A stretch of DNA of 64,000 bases. It comes from Myceligenerans salitolerans. Lineage in GTDB: Bacteria > Actinomycetota > Actinomycetes > Actinomycetales > Cellulomonadaceae. Positions 38,045-47,293 of the stretch are shown here, piece after piece (position 1 is the stretch's first letter; each line of letters begins with the position of its first letter). The DNA is taken from contig NZ_JAFMPK010000026.1 in the NCBI RefSeq assembly GCF_017349295.1, forward strand, positions 51,379-115,378, read 5' to 3'. Position numbers and translations under genes: made by a program. The notes under the pieces were generated by a model. The model ran no database searches. It had not been told where the DNA came from and saw nothing but the letters and a program-made list of their open reading frames with translations.

Positions 38045-39039
38045 GTCAGGTCCACCCTCTCGTCGGGGAAAAGCCTGCGCTGGATCCAGGTGACGAGCAG
38101 GACGACGAGCAGCAGCACGACGGCCATGGCCGAGGCCAGGCCGAACTTGTTGAACTGGAAGGCCTGCTGCACCGTCTGGATCACGAAGGTGGTGGAGCCG
38201 TTGGCGCCTCCCGTCATGATCCACGGGATCTCGAACACCGACAGCGACCCGGAGATCGCCAGGATCGTGGTCAGGCCGATGATCGGGCGGATCGCGGGCG
38301 CGATGACGTACCGGAACTTCTGCCAGCTCGTGGCTCCGTCGAGGTCCGCGGCCTCGTACAGCTCGCCCGGGATCGACTGGATCGCGCCCAGGAACAGCAC
38401 GAAGTTCAGTCCCAGGTACCGCCACACGCTCGTGGCGGCGAGCGACACGTTCACGAGCGACGGGTCGCCGAGCCACTGCGGCGGCTCCGCCACACCCAGG
38501 AGGCCGAGCATCGCGTCGAGCGTGCCGCCGGGACGCAGGAAGAACAGGAACACCAGGCCGATCGCGACGCCGTTGATCAGGTAGGGGAAGAAGATCACGC
38601 CCTTGAAGACGTTCCGGAACCACGTGGTGAAGCTCAGGATCGTGGCGAAGTAGAGGGCCAGGACGAGCTGCACGGCGGCACCCGCCAGGTAGTAGAGGCT
38701 TACGAAGAAGACCTCGAACATGCGCGGGTCCGTGAAGATCCGTGCGTAGTTGTCGAGACCCACCGGCTCCTTGACCGGGTCGAGGCCGTCCCAGGACGTG
38801 AAGCCGTACCAGACCATGTTGGCGACCGGGACGTAGGTGAACAGGACGAGCAGGCCGAGCGGCACCACCAGGAAGAGCCACGGCGTGACCGGCAGGCCGT
38901 GGCCCGGGCCGCGACCGGACCGGGAGCGCCGGGCACCGTCCGGGCGCCCGGCGCTCCCGCCGCGCACCCGGACGTGCCAGGCACCACCGCCCCTGCCGCC
39001 GGCGCGGCGCGCCGGACGGGATTCGGTGAGGGAGGTCAT
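38041..39039 (-). CDS. Sugar ABC permease, MalF class, of the mannoside operon
   Basis: 332 residues. A basic leader of about 50 residues precedes helix PWLFLVVPLGLLVLFTYVPV, then the MalF-class YGFTSWDGLDPVKEPVGLDN loop and EAA loop LYEAADLDGATSWQKFRYVI. The C-terminal end reads LLVTWIQRRLFPDERVDLT. It begins 7 bp after the binding-protein stop and overlaps the next permease, so translation is coupled along the operon. Confidence 0.93.
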   Translation of the reverse strand: MTSLTESRPARRAGGRGGGAWHVRVRGGSAGRPDGARRSRSGRGPGHGLPVTPWLFLVVPLGLLVLFTYVPVANMVWYGFTSWDGLDPVKEPVGLDNYARIFTDPRMFEVFFVSLYYLAGAAVQLVLALYFATILSFTTWFRNVFKGVIFFPYLINGVAIGLVFLFFLRPGGTLDAMLGLLGVAEPPQWLGDPSLVNVSLAATSVWRYLGLNFVLFLGAIQSIPGELYEAADLDGATSWQKFRYVIAPAIRPIIGLTTILAISGSLSVFEIPWIMTGGANGSTTFVIQTVQQAFQFNKFGLASAMAVVLLLVVLLVTWIQRRLFPDERVDLT

Positions 39040-39046
39040 CGCGGGG

Positions 39047-40354
39047 CTACTCCCCCACGGCCGCGCGGCCGTCGGCCCAGCGCTGGTTCAGGTCGGCGAA
39101 GAAGGACTCCTTGTCGCCGTCCTGCGCCCCGCGCGCGATGTCGACGAGCTGCTGCCGGTAGATGTTGCCGTACAGGTCGATCTCGGCGGCCGCGACGACG
39201 TCGGCCTCGTACGACTCCCGGCCCGGCGGCGCGGGCTCCATCTCGACGTACTCCACACCTGCCTCCTCGAAGTCGCCCAGGGTCTCGGGCTCCGGGCCGT
39301 CGACGAGCGGTGAGATACCGCCCTCGTCGTACGCGTAGCCGGACTCCGCCGCGAACCAGTCGATCCACGCGCGGGCCGCCGCCTTGTGCTCGCTGTGGAC
39401 GTTGATCGCGTTCTTGTAGTCGCCCGCGATCTGCGCGTGGAACGTCCCGTCCACCTGGTACGGGAAGGGCATGTAGCCGATGTCGTCGGCCGAGCCGCCG
39501 GCGTCCTCGGCGGCCTGCTGCATCTGGGTGATCGCCCAGGAGCCGAGCAGCATGGTCGCCACCTGACCGGTTCCGAGGAGGGTCTTGGACTCCTCCCAGT
39601 TCGTCGTGGTGGGATCCTCCTCGGCGAGCCCCTCGGCGACGATGTCGTAGAGCAGACCGTCGGCGATGCCGTGCCACTCGTCCTCGGCCCACGGGGTGTC
39701 GCTGTAGGCGACGTTCGTGTTCTGGTAGGCCGGGTCGCCCATCACGCCGCGGTTGCCGTCCCACTGGCTCAGCGGCCAGCCGTCGGCGTAGTTGGTGTAG
39801 TAGGGGACCGCGTCGGTCGTGTCGCGGATGGCGCGCAGGTCGTCGAGGAACTCCTCGGGAGTGGTGGGCAGGTCGGTGATCCCGGCGTCCGCCCAGACCT
39901 TCTTGTTGTAGACGAGGCCCTGGGTGTTCACCGTGATGGAGACGCCGTAGACCTGACCGTCATAGGCCTTCTCCTCGACGAGCCGGTAGTCCTGGCTCAT
40001 CTCCTCGACCGAGCCGAGCGGTTCGAAGAAGGTGGCGAACTGGTCCGGCTTGACGCTGTTGGGGATGAGCAGGACGTCGCCGTAGTCGTCCGTGTTCATG
40101 CGCACGGCGATCTCGCCCTCGTAGTCGGTGATGGCCTCGAAGTTGACGGTGACGTCCGGGTGCGCGGCCTCGAACTCGGCCTTGTACTCCTGGAACACCG
40201 TGTCGACGATGTCCGTGCGCTGGGTGATCACCGTGATCTCCCCGGCGATCTCGCCGCCGCCCGACGTGTCGCCGGCCTGGGCGGAGCATGCCGACAGCGT
40301 CAGCACCACGGCGGCGAGCGGGGCGCCGCCCCGCAGATGGTTCCTCGACCTCAT
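39047..40354 (-). CDS. Sugar-binding lipoprotein (SBP family 1) of the mannoside operon
   Basis: 435 residues from ATG 40354 (MRSRNHLRGGAPLAAVV). The signal peptide ends at lipobox LSAC near residue 20, so this is a lipid-anchored receptor. The mature chain has SBP family 1 features: ITVITQRTDIVDTVFQEYKA, DVLLIPNS, VYGVSITVNTQGLVYNKKVW and the GTGQVATMLLGSWA block. Substrate is inferred as a beta-mannoside or mannooligosaccharide from the GH2 gene at the end of the operon; cellobiose-type sugars are possible. A promoter with an embedded LacI-type operator lies 40-70 bp upstream. Confidence 0.9.
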   Translation of the reverse strand: MRSRNHLRGGAPLAAVVLTLSACSAQAGDTSGGGEIAGEITVITQRTDIVDTVFQEYKAEFEAAHPDVTVNFEAITDYEGEIAVRMNTDDYGDVLLIPNSVKPDQFATFFEPLGSVEEMSQDYRLVEEKAYDGQVYGVSITVNTQGLVYNKKVWADAGITDLPTTPEEFLDDLRAIRDTTDAVPYYTNYADGWPLSQWDGNRGVMGDPAYQNTNVAYSDTPWAEDEWHGIADGLLYDIVAEGLAEEDPTTTNWEESKTLLGTGQVATMLLGSWAITQMQQAAEDAGGSADDIGYMPFPYQVDGTFHAQIAGDYKNAINVHSEHKAAARAWIDWFAAESGYAYDEGGISPLVDGPEPETLGDFEEAGVEYVEMEPAPPGRESYEADVVAAAEIDLYGNIYRQQLVDIARGAQDGDKESFFADLNQRWADGRAAVGE

Positions 40355-40394
40355 TGTTGTCTCGATCCGTCGTCGTTGACTGGTGGACGGCCTG

Positions 40395-40414
40395 GACATT
40401 AAGCGGTTAAGTTC
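40395..40414. promoter_or_regulatory. LacI-family operator in the promoter of the mannoside uptake operon
   Basis: The 20-mer GACATTAAGCGGTTAAGTTC is a CG-centred palindrome: GA, TTAA and the central CG match on both arms (14 of 20 positions symmetric). It sits inside a promoter on the minus strand, TTGACT at 40425-40420 and TAATGT at 40401-40396 with 18-bp spacing, so bound repressor would cover the spacer and -10. Confidence 0.7.
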
Positions 40415-40566
40415 TCGTAAGTCAACACCTTGTCCCTCATGGCGGACGACCGCGCCGTGCCGCGGGTGGAAACCCTTCCACGACCGGGTCGGCAGGGGCG
40501 GGCCGCGGCGGACCCCCGGGCGGCCGCCGGGCCGTGGCCTACGGCGCGGCCTGTGGCGGCCGTGGC

Positions 40567-41583
40567 CTACGGCGCGGCCGGCGGTGCCGTGGAGCCGCGG
40601 ACCTGGAGCTCGGGGGTCGAGTCGCGGTACGACGCCGGAGGATCGCCGGCCATGGACTCGAAGAGCCTGCGCGCCACGTGGGCGCCGTAGCCGGCCACGT
40701 CATGGCTCAGTGCGGTCAGCTGCGGGTACGCCGCCCGGCACACCGGCGAGTCGTCCCAGGCCACCAGGGACACGTCGTCGGGCACCCGCACACCGGCCTC
40801 GTGCGCCGCGCCGAGCCCGGCGAGCGCCATCGCGTCGTTGTCGTAGACGATCGCGGTGACGCCGCCCTGCCGGAGCAGGTCCCGCGTGGCCGCGGCGCCG
40901 GCGTCCGGGGTGTAGTCGCCCCGCCGCACCCCGGCCGTGAGGGACCGTGCCGCGGCCTCGCGGGCGAACGCCTCGTCACGGATGTGGGTGTGCCCGAACT
41001 CCGGCGTCCCGGTCACGTGCCCGACGGCGGTGTGCCCCAGCCCGGCGAGATACTCCACGCACGACCGCATCGCCGCCGCGTCGTCGGTGTAGACGCTCGT
41101 CAGCCCACCGGACAGGCTCGGATCGCCGACGACGACCGCCGGCAGGGCGTCGGGACCCACGAGCAGGTCGAGCCGCGGATCGGGCACCCGGGGATCCACC
41201 ATGACCACGCCGTCCACCCTCCGGGCGGCACGCCACTTGCGATAGGCCCGCAGCTCGGCGTCGATGTCCGGGACGACCTGGAGAAGCAGGCCGTAGTCCC
41301 GCTCGGACAGCACCGACTCGATGCCGGCCACGAACTGCATGTAGAAGGACTCGAAACCCAGGGTCTCCGGTGCTCGCGCCAGCACCAGGCCGACGGTCTC
41401 GGTGTGCGCCCCCGACAGGGAGCGCGCCGCCGAGCTCGGCGCCCAGCCGAGGTCGGCGGCGATCTGGAGCACGTGCTCGCGCGTCGCGTCGGAGACCCCC
41501 GGCCGCCCGTTGAGCGCATACGAGACGGCGGCGGTCGAGACGCCGGCCCTGCGCGCGATGTCGGCAATGGTGATCCGCCCCAT
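40567..41583 (-). CDS. LacI-family transcriptional regulator
   Basis: 338 residues from ATG 41583 ([16 protein letters not shown]); ATG codons at 41592 and 41595 would add 3-4 residues. The N-terminal LacI helix-turn-helix and hinge helix are intact: [20 protein letters not shown], then [20 protein letters not shown]. The periplasmic-binding-like effector domain follows: [60 protein letters not shown]. It lies between the mannoside transporter it probably represses (212 bp downstream, same strand) and divergent glgB. CG-centred operators flank it on both sides, suggesting control of the uptake operon and of itself. Confidence 0.93.
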   Translation of the reverse strand: MGRITIADIARRAGVSTAAVSYALNGRPGVSDATREHVLQIAADLGWAPSSAARSLSGAHTETVGLVLARAPETLGFESFYMQFVAGIESVLSERDYGLLLQVVPDIDAELRAYRKWRAARRVDGVVMVDPRVPDPRLDLLVGPDALPAVVVGDPSLSGGLTSVYTDDAAAMRSCVEYLAGLGHTAVGHVTGTPEFGHTHIRDEAFAREAAARSLTAGVRRGDYTPDAGAAATRDLLRQGGVTAIVYDNDAMALAGLGAAHEAGVRVPDDVSLVAWDDSPVCRAAYPQLTALSHDVAGYGAHVARRLFESMAGDPPASYRDSTPELQVRGSTAPPAAP

Positions 41584-41609
41584 GCGGGACATCATCTCAA
41601 CCAGGCGCT

Positions 41610-41621
41610 GAAATCGGTTTC
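41610..41621. promoter_or_regulatory. Second LacI-type operator, in the lacI-glgB gap
   Basis: GAAATCGGTTTC is a CG-centred palindrome with 10 of 12 symmetric positions, matching the common actinobacterial LacI pattern GAAA-n-CG-n-TTTC. It lies 27 bp before the lacI ATG and 71 bp before the glgB ATG, and shares the AA-n-CG-n-TT core with the operator at 40395. Confidence 0.6.
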
Positions 41622-41691
41622 TGTCCCGGGTGGCGCGTACTCGGCGCCCCAGGTGTCGCGCCCTGCACCCCCGACGTGGAAAGGTGTGGAC

Positions 41692-44040
41692 ATGGCCGAC
41701 CTGCCTCCCGCCGACCTCGAGGCGCTGACCGCCGTCGCACAGGGCTCCCACCACGACCCGCACTCCGTGCTCGGACCGCACCCGCTCGACGAGGGCGGCC
41801 CGTTCGCCGTCGTCCGGGCGCTGCGCCCGCTCGCCGACGAGGTCTCGATCCTCACCGACGACGGCGAGCACGCCTGCGAGCACCAGGGCGCCGGCGTCTG
41901 GGCCGCCGTCGTCCCCGCCTCGACCGGGGACGGGGGCTGGTCGGCACCCGAGTACCGCGTGCGGACCCGCTACGGCACCACCGAGCAGGAGGCCGACGAC
42001 CCGTATCGCTTCCTGCCCACCCTGGGCGAGATCGACCTGCACCTCATCGGCGAGGGGCGGCACGAGGAGCTCTGGAAGGTGCTCGGCGCCACGGTCCGGA
42101 GATATCCGAGCGCGTCCGGCGACATCAGTGGCGCGAGCTTCGCCGTGTGGGCGCCGAACGCACGCGGCGTGCGGCTGCTGGGCGACCACAACCTGTGGAC
42201 ACCGGTCCATCCCATGCGTTCGCTCGGCTCGTCCGGGGTGTGGGAGCTGTTCGTGCCCGGCATCACCTCCGGCACGCACTACAAGTTCGAGGTGCTCGGG
42301 GCCGACGGCGTTTGGCGCGCGAAGGCCGACCCCATGGCCCGCGCGACCGAGCGGCCACCCGGTACGGCGAGCATCGTCACCGAGTCGGAGTACGAGTGGG
42401 GCGACGACGCGTGGCTGGCCGCCCGGGCCTCGTCCGACCCGCACTCCGGGCCGATGAGCGTCTACGAGGTGCACCTGGGTTCGTGGCGGCCCGGCCTGTC
42501 CTACCGCGAGCTCGCGGACGCCCTCACCACGTACGTCACCGAGCAGGGCTTCACGCACGTGGAGTTCCTCCCGGTGGCGGAGCACCCCTTCGGGGGCTCG
42601 TGGGGCTACCAGGTCACCTCGTACTACGCCCCGACCTCACGGTTCGGCTCGCCCGACGACTTCCGGCACCTCGTGGACCGGCTCCACCAGGCGGGGATCG
42701 GCGTCATCCTCGACTGGGTGCCGGCGCACTTCCCGCGGGACGAGTTCGCCCTCGCCCGGTTCGACGGCACCCCCCTGTACGAGCACCCCGATCCGACCCG
42801 CGGCGAGCACCAGGACTGGGGCACCTACATCTTCGACTTCGGCCGCCGCGAGGTGCGCAACTTCCTCGTCGCCAACGCCACGTACTGGTTCGAGGAGTTC
42901 CATGCCGACGGGCTGCGGGTGGACGCCGTGGCGTCGATGCTCTATCTCGACTACTCGCGGGAGCCGGGTGAGTGGCACCCGAACGTGCACGGCGGGCGGG
43001 AGAACCTCGAGGCGATCGCGTTCCTGCAGGAGGCGAACGCCACCGCCTACCGGCGCACGCCGGGCGTGATGCTCATCGCCGAGGAGTCGACGTCGTACCC
43101 GGGTGTCACCCGGCCGACATCGTCCGGCGGGCTCGGCTTCGGCCTGAAGTGGAACATGGGCTGGATGAACGACACCCTCCGCTACCTCGCCGAGGACCCG
43201 GTCAACCGGCGGTACCACCACCACGAGCTCACGTTCTCGATGGTCTACGCGTTCTCCGAGCAGTTCGTGCTGCCGATCAGCCATGACGAGGTCGTCCACG
43301 GCAAGGGGTCCCTGCTGCGCAAGATGCCCGGCGACCGGTGGCAGCAGATGGCCGGGGTGCGGGCCTTCCTCGCGTACCAGTGGACGCATCCGGGCAAGCA
43401 GCTGCTGTTCATGGGCTGCGAGATCGCGCAGGACACGGAGTGGTCCGAGGGCGAGGGGCTGCGCTGGGAGGTGCTGGCGGACGGCCGGCACGCGGGGGTA
43501 CAGCGACTCGTGCGGGACCTCAACGCGCTCTACCGGGCCACCCCTGCGTTGTGGGAGCGAGACTTCGACGGTTCCGGCTTCGAGTGGCTGGACGCCGACG
43601 ACGCCGACCGCAACCTCCTGGCGTACGTGCGGCGGTCGGCGGCGGGAGATCCCGTGGTCGTCGTCGTGAACTTCGCGGGGGTGCCCCACGAGGGGTACCG
43701 GCTGCCGCTGCCCGGCGTTCCGGGGCACGGGCACGACGCCGCCGGGAGCAGTCGTGCCTCCGGCCCCGAGGCCGGAGCCACCGGTCGTGCTCCAGCGGCC
43801 CGGGCGGCGGGGCCGGTCTGGCGCGAGGCCCTGAACACGGACGCCGAGGCCTACGGCGGCTCAGGTGTGGGCAACCTGGGCCGGGTCACGGCGGAGGCGG
43901 TTCCTCACTACGGCCGCGACTGGTCGGCGAGCATCCGTGTTCCCCCGCTGGGCGCGTTGATCCTGGTTCCCGAGGCGACCGCCGACCCCGCCCAGGCGAC
44001 CGCCGACCCCGCCGAGGCGACGCGGTCGGCCGCGCGCTGA
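41692..44040 (+). CDS. glgB: 1,4-alpha-glucan branching enzyme (GH13_9)
   Basis: 782 residues from ATG 41692, preceded by GGAAAGG. Domains: N1/N2 CBM48-type modules ([20 protein letters not shown]), catalytic barrel, C-terminal beta domain. Diagnostic motifs: [45 protein letters not shown] (nucleophile Asp near 411), [13 protein letters not shown] (Glu near 464) and [13 protein letters not shown]. It adds alpha-1,6 branches to the glucan built by GlgE. The C-terminal domain holds a low-complexity insert ([19 protein letters not shown]) and the protein ends in duplicated ATADPA units. It is about 11 kb from the glgE operon and divergent from lacI. Confidence 0.96.
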   Translation: MADLPPADLEALTAVAQGSHHDPHSVLGPHPLDEGGPFAVVRALRPLADEVSILTDDGEHACEHQGAGVWAAVVPASTGDGGWSAPEYRVRTRYGTTEQEADDPYRFLPTLGEIDLHLIGEGRHEELWKVLGATVRRYPSASGDISGASFAVWAPNARGVRLLGDHNLWTPVHPMRSLGSSGVWELFVPGITSGTHYKFEVLGADGVWRAKADPMARATERPPGTASIVTESEYEWGDDAWLAARASSDPHSGPMSVYEVHLGSWRPGLSYRELADALTTYVTEQGFTHVEFLPVAEHPFGGSWGYQVTSYYAPTSRFGSPDDFRHLVDRLHQAGIGVILDWVPAHFPRDEFALARFDGTPLYEHPDPTRGEHQDWGTYIFDFGRREVRNFLVANATYWFEEFHADGLRVDAVASMLYLDYSREPGEWHPNVHGGRENLEAIAFLQEANATAYRRTPGVMLIAEESTSYPGVTRPTSSGGLGFGLKWNMGWMNDTLRYLAEDPVNRRYHHHELTFSMVYAFSEQFVLPISHDEVVHGKGSLLRKMPGDRWQQMAGVRAFLAYQWTHPGKQLLFMGCEIAQDTEWSEGEGLRWEVLADGRHAGVQRLVRDLNALYRATPALWERDFDGSGFEWLDADDADRNLLAYVRRSAAGDPVVVVVNFAGVPHEGYRLPLPGVPGHGHDAAGSSRASGPEAGATGRAPAARAAGPVWREALNTDAEAYGGSGVGNLGRVTAEAVPHYGRDWSASIRVPPLGALILVPEATADPAQATADPAEATRSAAR

Positions 44041-44121
44041 GCGACCACCGGGGCGGTCGGTCGGTCTGCCAGCGACCGGCCGATCGAACCGCCGGTCATC
44101 CGGCGAGAGACCGACCGCGTC

Positions 44122-44161
44122 GGCGCCGGCCGCGCCCCACCGGCGGGGCGCGGCCGGCGCC
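44122..44161. terminator. Perfect 17-bp hairpin between convergent glgB and the cnoX-like gene
   Basis: GGCGCCGGCCGCGCCCC (44122-44138) is exactly complementary to 44145-44161 around a 6-nt loop ACCGGC. It sits 82 bp after the glgB stop and 4 bp after the end of the convergent gene, so it can serve both strands. No T-run. Confidence 0.75.
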
Positions 44162-44164
44162 GTG

Positions 44165-45127
44165 TCAGTACAGGCTGATGGCGAGGCGCTGGCGAGCCTT
44201 GTTGACCCGCGGGTCGGCGACGCCGACCACCTCGAAGTACTCGAGCAGGCGGACACGGACGGCTTCCTTGTCGTCGCCGTCGAGTCCGGGGAGCAGGTCC
44301 AGCAGCCGGCCGAACGCGTCCTCGACCTTTCCGCCGAGCACGTCCATGTCCGCCACGGCGAGCTGCGCCGTCACGTCCGACGGCGCGTCGGCGGCCGCCG
44401 CGCGCACGGCGGCCAGATCGGCGTCGCGGGTACGTCGCATGAGGCGCACCTGGGCCAGGCCGGCCGACGCGTCGGTGTCCTTCGGGTCCTGCTTGATGGC
44501 CGTGGTGTAGGCCTCCTCGGCGGCGGCGAGATCGTCCCGCTCGATGGCGTCGTACGCCTCCTGGTGGAGGGGCGGCAGCGGCTTCTCGGGCTCGGGCTCC
44601 GGCTCCGGGGTCTCCCCGGAGTCGCCCCCGGCCGACGGCGCCCGTCCGGTCACCCCGTTCTGCTCGGCGGCGGCGAGCACCTGGTCGAGCACCTGGCGGA
44701 CCTGCTCCGCGGAGGCGTTGCCCGCGAAGAGCGGCAGAGGCTGGCCCTGTAGCACCGCCACGACGGCCGGCACGCCCTGCACCTGGAACGCGGCGGCGAT
44801 CTGCGGGTACGTCTGCGCGTCCACGCGGCCCAGCAGGAACCTGCCGTCGTACTCGGTGGCAAGGTCCGCCAGGGTGGTGGCGAGCTCCGCGTTCGCGGCG
44901 TCGGTGGGTGCCCACAGCAGGATCACCACCGGGTACGTGGCGGAGTCACGCACCACCTGCTCGAAGTTCGTGTCGGTCAGGTCCAGCACGTACCCGCCGG
45001 CCTCGGGCGCGCCGCCCGGCTCCCCCGGGGGCGGCGCCTGCGGGCGCGTCAGGGCGGACAGGTCGACGGCACCGCGCGCGGCGGCGAAATTCAGCTGTGC
45101 CGGGGTCGGCTGGTCGGACGTGGTCAT
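44165..45127 (-). CDS. CnoX/YbbN-like thioredoxin-fold co-chaperone with TPR region
   Basis: 320 residues from ATG 45127 (MTTSDQPTPAQ). Residues about 50-155 are a thioredoxin fold (YPVVILLWAPTDAANAELAT, FLLGRVDAQTYPQIAAAFQV, GVPAVVAVLQGQPL) in which the active CxxC is replaced by TDAA, so it is not a redox thioredoxin. After an acidic Glu/Pro linker (EPEPEPEKP) the C-terminal half is helical with TPR-like repeats (AYDAIERDDLAAAEEAYTTA). Family members act as holdases/co-chaperones that hand proteins to GroEL. The position next to glgB is common in relatives. Confidence 0.88.
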   Translation of the reverse strand: MTTSDQPTPAQLNFAAARGAVDLSALTRPQAPPPGEPGGAPEAGGYVLDLTDTNFEQVVRDSATYPVVILLWAPTDAANAELATTLADLATEYDGRFLLGRVDAQTYPQIAAAFQVQGVPAVVAVLQGQPLPLFAGNASAEQVRQVLDQVLAAAEQNGVTGRAPSAGGDSGETPEPEPEPEKPLPPLHQEAYDAIERDDLAAAEEAYTTAIKQDPKDTDASAGLAQVRLMRRTRDADLAAVRAAAADAPSDVTAQLAVADMDVLGGKVEDAFGRLLDLLPGLDGDDKEAVRVRLLEYFEVVGVADPRVNKARQRLAISLY

Positions 45128-45230
45128 GGCCCTCATCCTACGAAAACGCGAGACGCCACGGGGACCGTGCGGACACCCGCGGCCAGGTCCGGGACGCCGC
45201 GCGACCCGGGGCGGCCTCGCCGGCCGGGAA

Positions 45231-46271
45231 TCATCCGCAGCCCGACAGGTCTCCGGTGGACTCGACATCCACGGCCACGTGCTCCACACCGACGAGCCGA
45301 ACCTGCTCCTCGGAACCCGCGGCCGGTACGTACAGTGCGACGACGTCCAGGAACGTGGTTCTCAGGACGTTGCTCTCCCGCTGTTCGCCGTGCAGCGCGC
45401 GCTGGGTCTCGGTGAGGCTGCGCCTCTCGATCGTGGCGCACTCCTGGAGCTCGATCAGCTGCGACGAGTCGATCGCGCCCATGACGATCGCGCCGCCGTC
45501 GACCACGCGCATCGCTCGCGGCGCCGCGTCCCGGTCCGGCCGGGCGCTGAAGGAGTACCTGCCGTCGGAGGCCCTCCAGTCGTCGGTCTCCCGCTGCGCG
45601 GCCTCCTGCTCGCGCAGCAGGACGCGGAACTCGTCGTCCTGGATCCGGTCGGCGAAGGCGGAGTCCGCCCCTTCGGACAGGACGTCCGCGTACGCGGCGA
45701 CAGCTTGGGCCGGCGACATCGTGAGCGACTCCTCGTCGTCGGCCGGCACCCGCGCGGCGCCCGCTTCCGACGAGGCGAACCGCGGCAGGGTCTCACCTCG
45801 CAGCAGCTTCGCCCATGCCCACAGCTTGTAGTCGCCGCGGGCGAGTCGCTGCTCGAAGGCGTACAGCACGGGCGCCGCACCGCGGCCCGGCGACGTACTC
45901 ACCGCCAGGCTGGTGCGGGGCCACCCGGGTTCCGCGGGCAGCACCACGGACTGCATGGTCATGGGGAGGTCCGTCACGCGGTCGTCGTCGGCGAGCAGCC
46001 TGGCCACCTCGAGCTGGCTGGCGCGCAGTTCCCGGGCCGGGCCGGTGGTTCGCGCCTCCAGTGCGGCGGGGTCGCGCTCGGCGGTGGCCTTCTCCAGCGA
46101 CGCGGCCACCCGGCCGATGATCGTCCGCTCCTGCTCCTCGGTCACCACGGCGCCGACCACCGCCGGTCCGGGATCGGGTGCGGGAGGGCCCGGGGCGCAT
46201 CCCGTCAGGGCGAGGGACAGGAGCCCCGCGAGCAGCGCCGCGACCGGCGGCGCGCTGCTCGGTCCCCTCAC
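45231..46271 (-). CDS. Lipoprotein of unknown function, paralogue of the upstream gene
   Basis: 346 residues. Signal peptide with lipobox LTGC at about residue 25. The mature part is helical at first (VVTEEQERTIIGRVAASLEKA) and then mixed alpha/beta; it shares about half its residues and the whole order of blocks with the preceding gene: VVGAVVTEEQE, ESLTMSPAQAVAAYADVLSE, YSFSARPD, DGGAIVMGAIDSSQ and DVVALYVPAAGSEE. It ends in an extra tail with a Cys near the C-terminus (TGDLSGCG). ATGA overlap couples it to its paralogue. I do not recognise a family; extracytoplasmic location is the only firm statement. Confidence 0.85.
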   Translation of the reverse strand: MRGPSSAPPVAALLAGLLSLALTGCAPGPPAPDPGPAVVGAVVTEEQERTIIGRVAASLEKATAERDPAALEARTTGPARELRASQLEVARLLADDDRVTDLPMTMQSVVLPAEPGWPRTSLAVSTSPGRGAAPVLYAFEQRLARGDYKLWAWAKLLRGETLPRFASSEAGAARVPADDEESLTMSPAQAVAAYADVLSEGADSAFADRIQDDEFRVLLREQEAAQRETDDWRASDGRYSFSARPDRDAAPRAMRVVDGGAIVMGAIDSSQLIELQECATIERRSLTETQRALHGEQRESNVLRTTFLDVVALYVPAAGSEEQVRLVGVEHVAVDVESTGDLSGCG

Positions 46272-47293
46272 GCGTTGGTCGCCGCGACGGCGATGTGCTC
46301 GAAGCCGACCAGCCGCACCTTCTCCTCGGAGCCCGAGGGCGGCACGTACAGCGCGACCACGTCGACGTACTTCGTACGCAGCACGTTCGTCACCTCCTGG
46401 TCCCCGAACAGGGCCTTCTGGGTCACGAAGCCGTTCGACGGCGGCGCCTCGGCCTTCTCCTGGAGCTGGATCACCTGCGACGAGTTGATCGCGCCCATGA
46501 CGATCGCACCGCCGTCGACGGTGCGCATCGCCTGGACCCCCGCGTCCTCGTCGGGCCGGGCGCTGAAGGAGTACTTCCCCTCGGACTTCTTCCAGCCGTC
46601 GGCCTTCACCTGCGCGGACTCCTGCTTGCGCAGGAAGTCACGGAAGTCGTCGTCCTCGAAGTTCTTGGCGAACTTCGAGTCCTTCTCCTCGGAGAGGATG
46701 TCCGCGTACGCCGCGACCGACTTCGACGGTGACATCGTGAGCGACTCGCCGTCATCGGGCGCGACCTCCTCGGCCCCCGCGTCGGTCGAGGCGAACTGCG
46801 GCAGGGTGACACCGGGCAGCAGGTCCGCCCAGCCCCACAGCTTGTAGTCCGAGCGGGCGGAGGTCTGCTCGAACGCGTAGAGCGTCGGCGGCGTGAGGTC
46901 CGTCGGCTGCGTGCTGACAGCGAGGCTCACGCGCGGCCACTCGGGGTCCGACGGAAGCGTCACGGACTGCATGGTCATGAGCAGGTCCGTGACCTGCTCG
47001 TCGCTCTTGAGCTTCTTGGCCACCTCGATCTGGCTCGTGCGCAGCTTCTTGGCGGGCCCCGTCATGCGGTCGCCGAGCGCGTCCGCGTCCCTCTCCTTGG
47101 TGGCCGTCTCCACCGACTCGGCCACCCGGCTGATGATCGTCTTCTCCTGCTCCTCCGTGACCACGGCGCCGACCACGGCCGGCTGCGACTCGGGCACCGG
47201 AAGCTCCTGCGCGCATCCGGCCAGCAGGCCGACCGCGAGCAGGAGGGCGGCCGCTGCGGACGCGCGGCGCGCCGGCGTGCTGCGGTAGGTCAT
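46268..47293 (-). CDS. Lipoprotein of unknown function, first of two tandem paralogues
   Basis: 341 residues from ATG 47293, overlapping the stop of the upstream membrane-protein gene (ATGA). Signal peptide ARRASAAAALLLAVGLLAGC gives a lipid-anchored protein after about residue 26. The shared core contains VVGAVVTEEQEKTIISRVAE, LTMSPSKSVAAYADILSEEK, YSFSARPDEDAG, DGGAIVMGAINSSQVIQLQ and YVDVVALYVPPSGSEE. Its mature chain is richer in Lys than the second copy. The pair arose by tandem duplication and has diverged. No enzyme motif is visible; function unknown. Confidence 0.87.
   Translation of the reverse strand: MTYRSTPARRASAAAALLLAVGLLAGCAQELPVPESQPAVVGAVVTEEQEKTIISRVAESVETATKERDADALGDRMTGPAKKLRTSQIEVAKKLKSDEQVTDLLMTMQSVTLPSDPEWPRVSLAVSTQPTDLTPPTLYAFEQTSARSDYKLWGWADLLPGVTLPQFASTDAGAEEVAPDDGESLTMSPSKSVAAYADILSEEKDSKFAKNFEDDDFRDFLRKQESAQVKADGWKKSEGKYSFSARPDEDAGVQAMRTVDGGAIVMGAINSSQVIQLQEKAEAPPSNGFVTQKALFGDQEVTNVLRTKYVDVVALYVPPSGSEEKVRLVGFEHIAVAATNA

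Noticed and set aside
40534..41691. Upstream extension of the glgB frame by about 386 codons
   Set aside because: It runs antisense through lacI; ATG 41692 has a good Shine-Dalgarno and matches the family start.
43966..44036. Tandem ATADPA units at the end of glgB as a mobile-element scar
   Set aside because: A short in-frame duplication in a disordered tail explains it; there are no inverted ends or target duplication.
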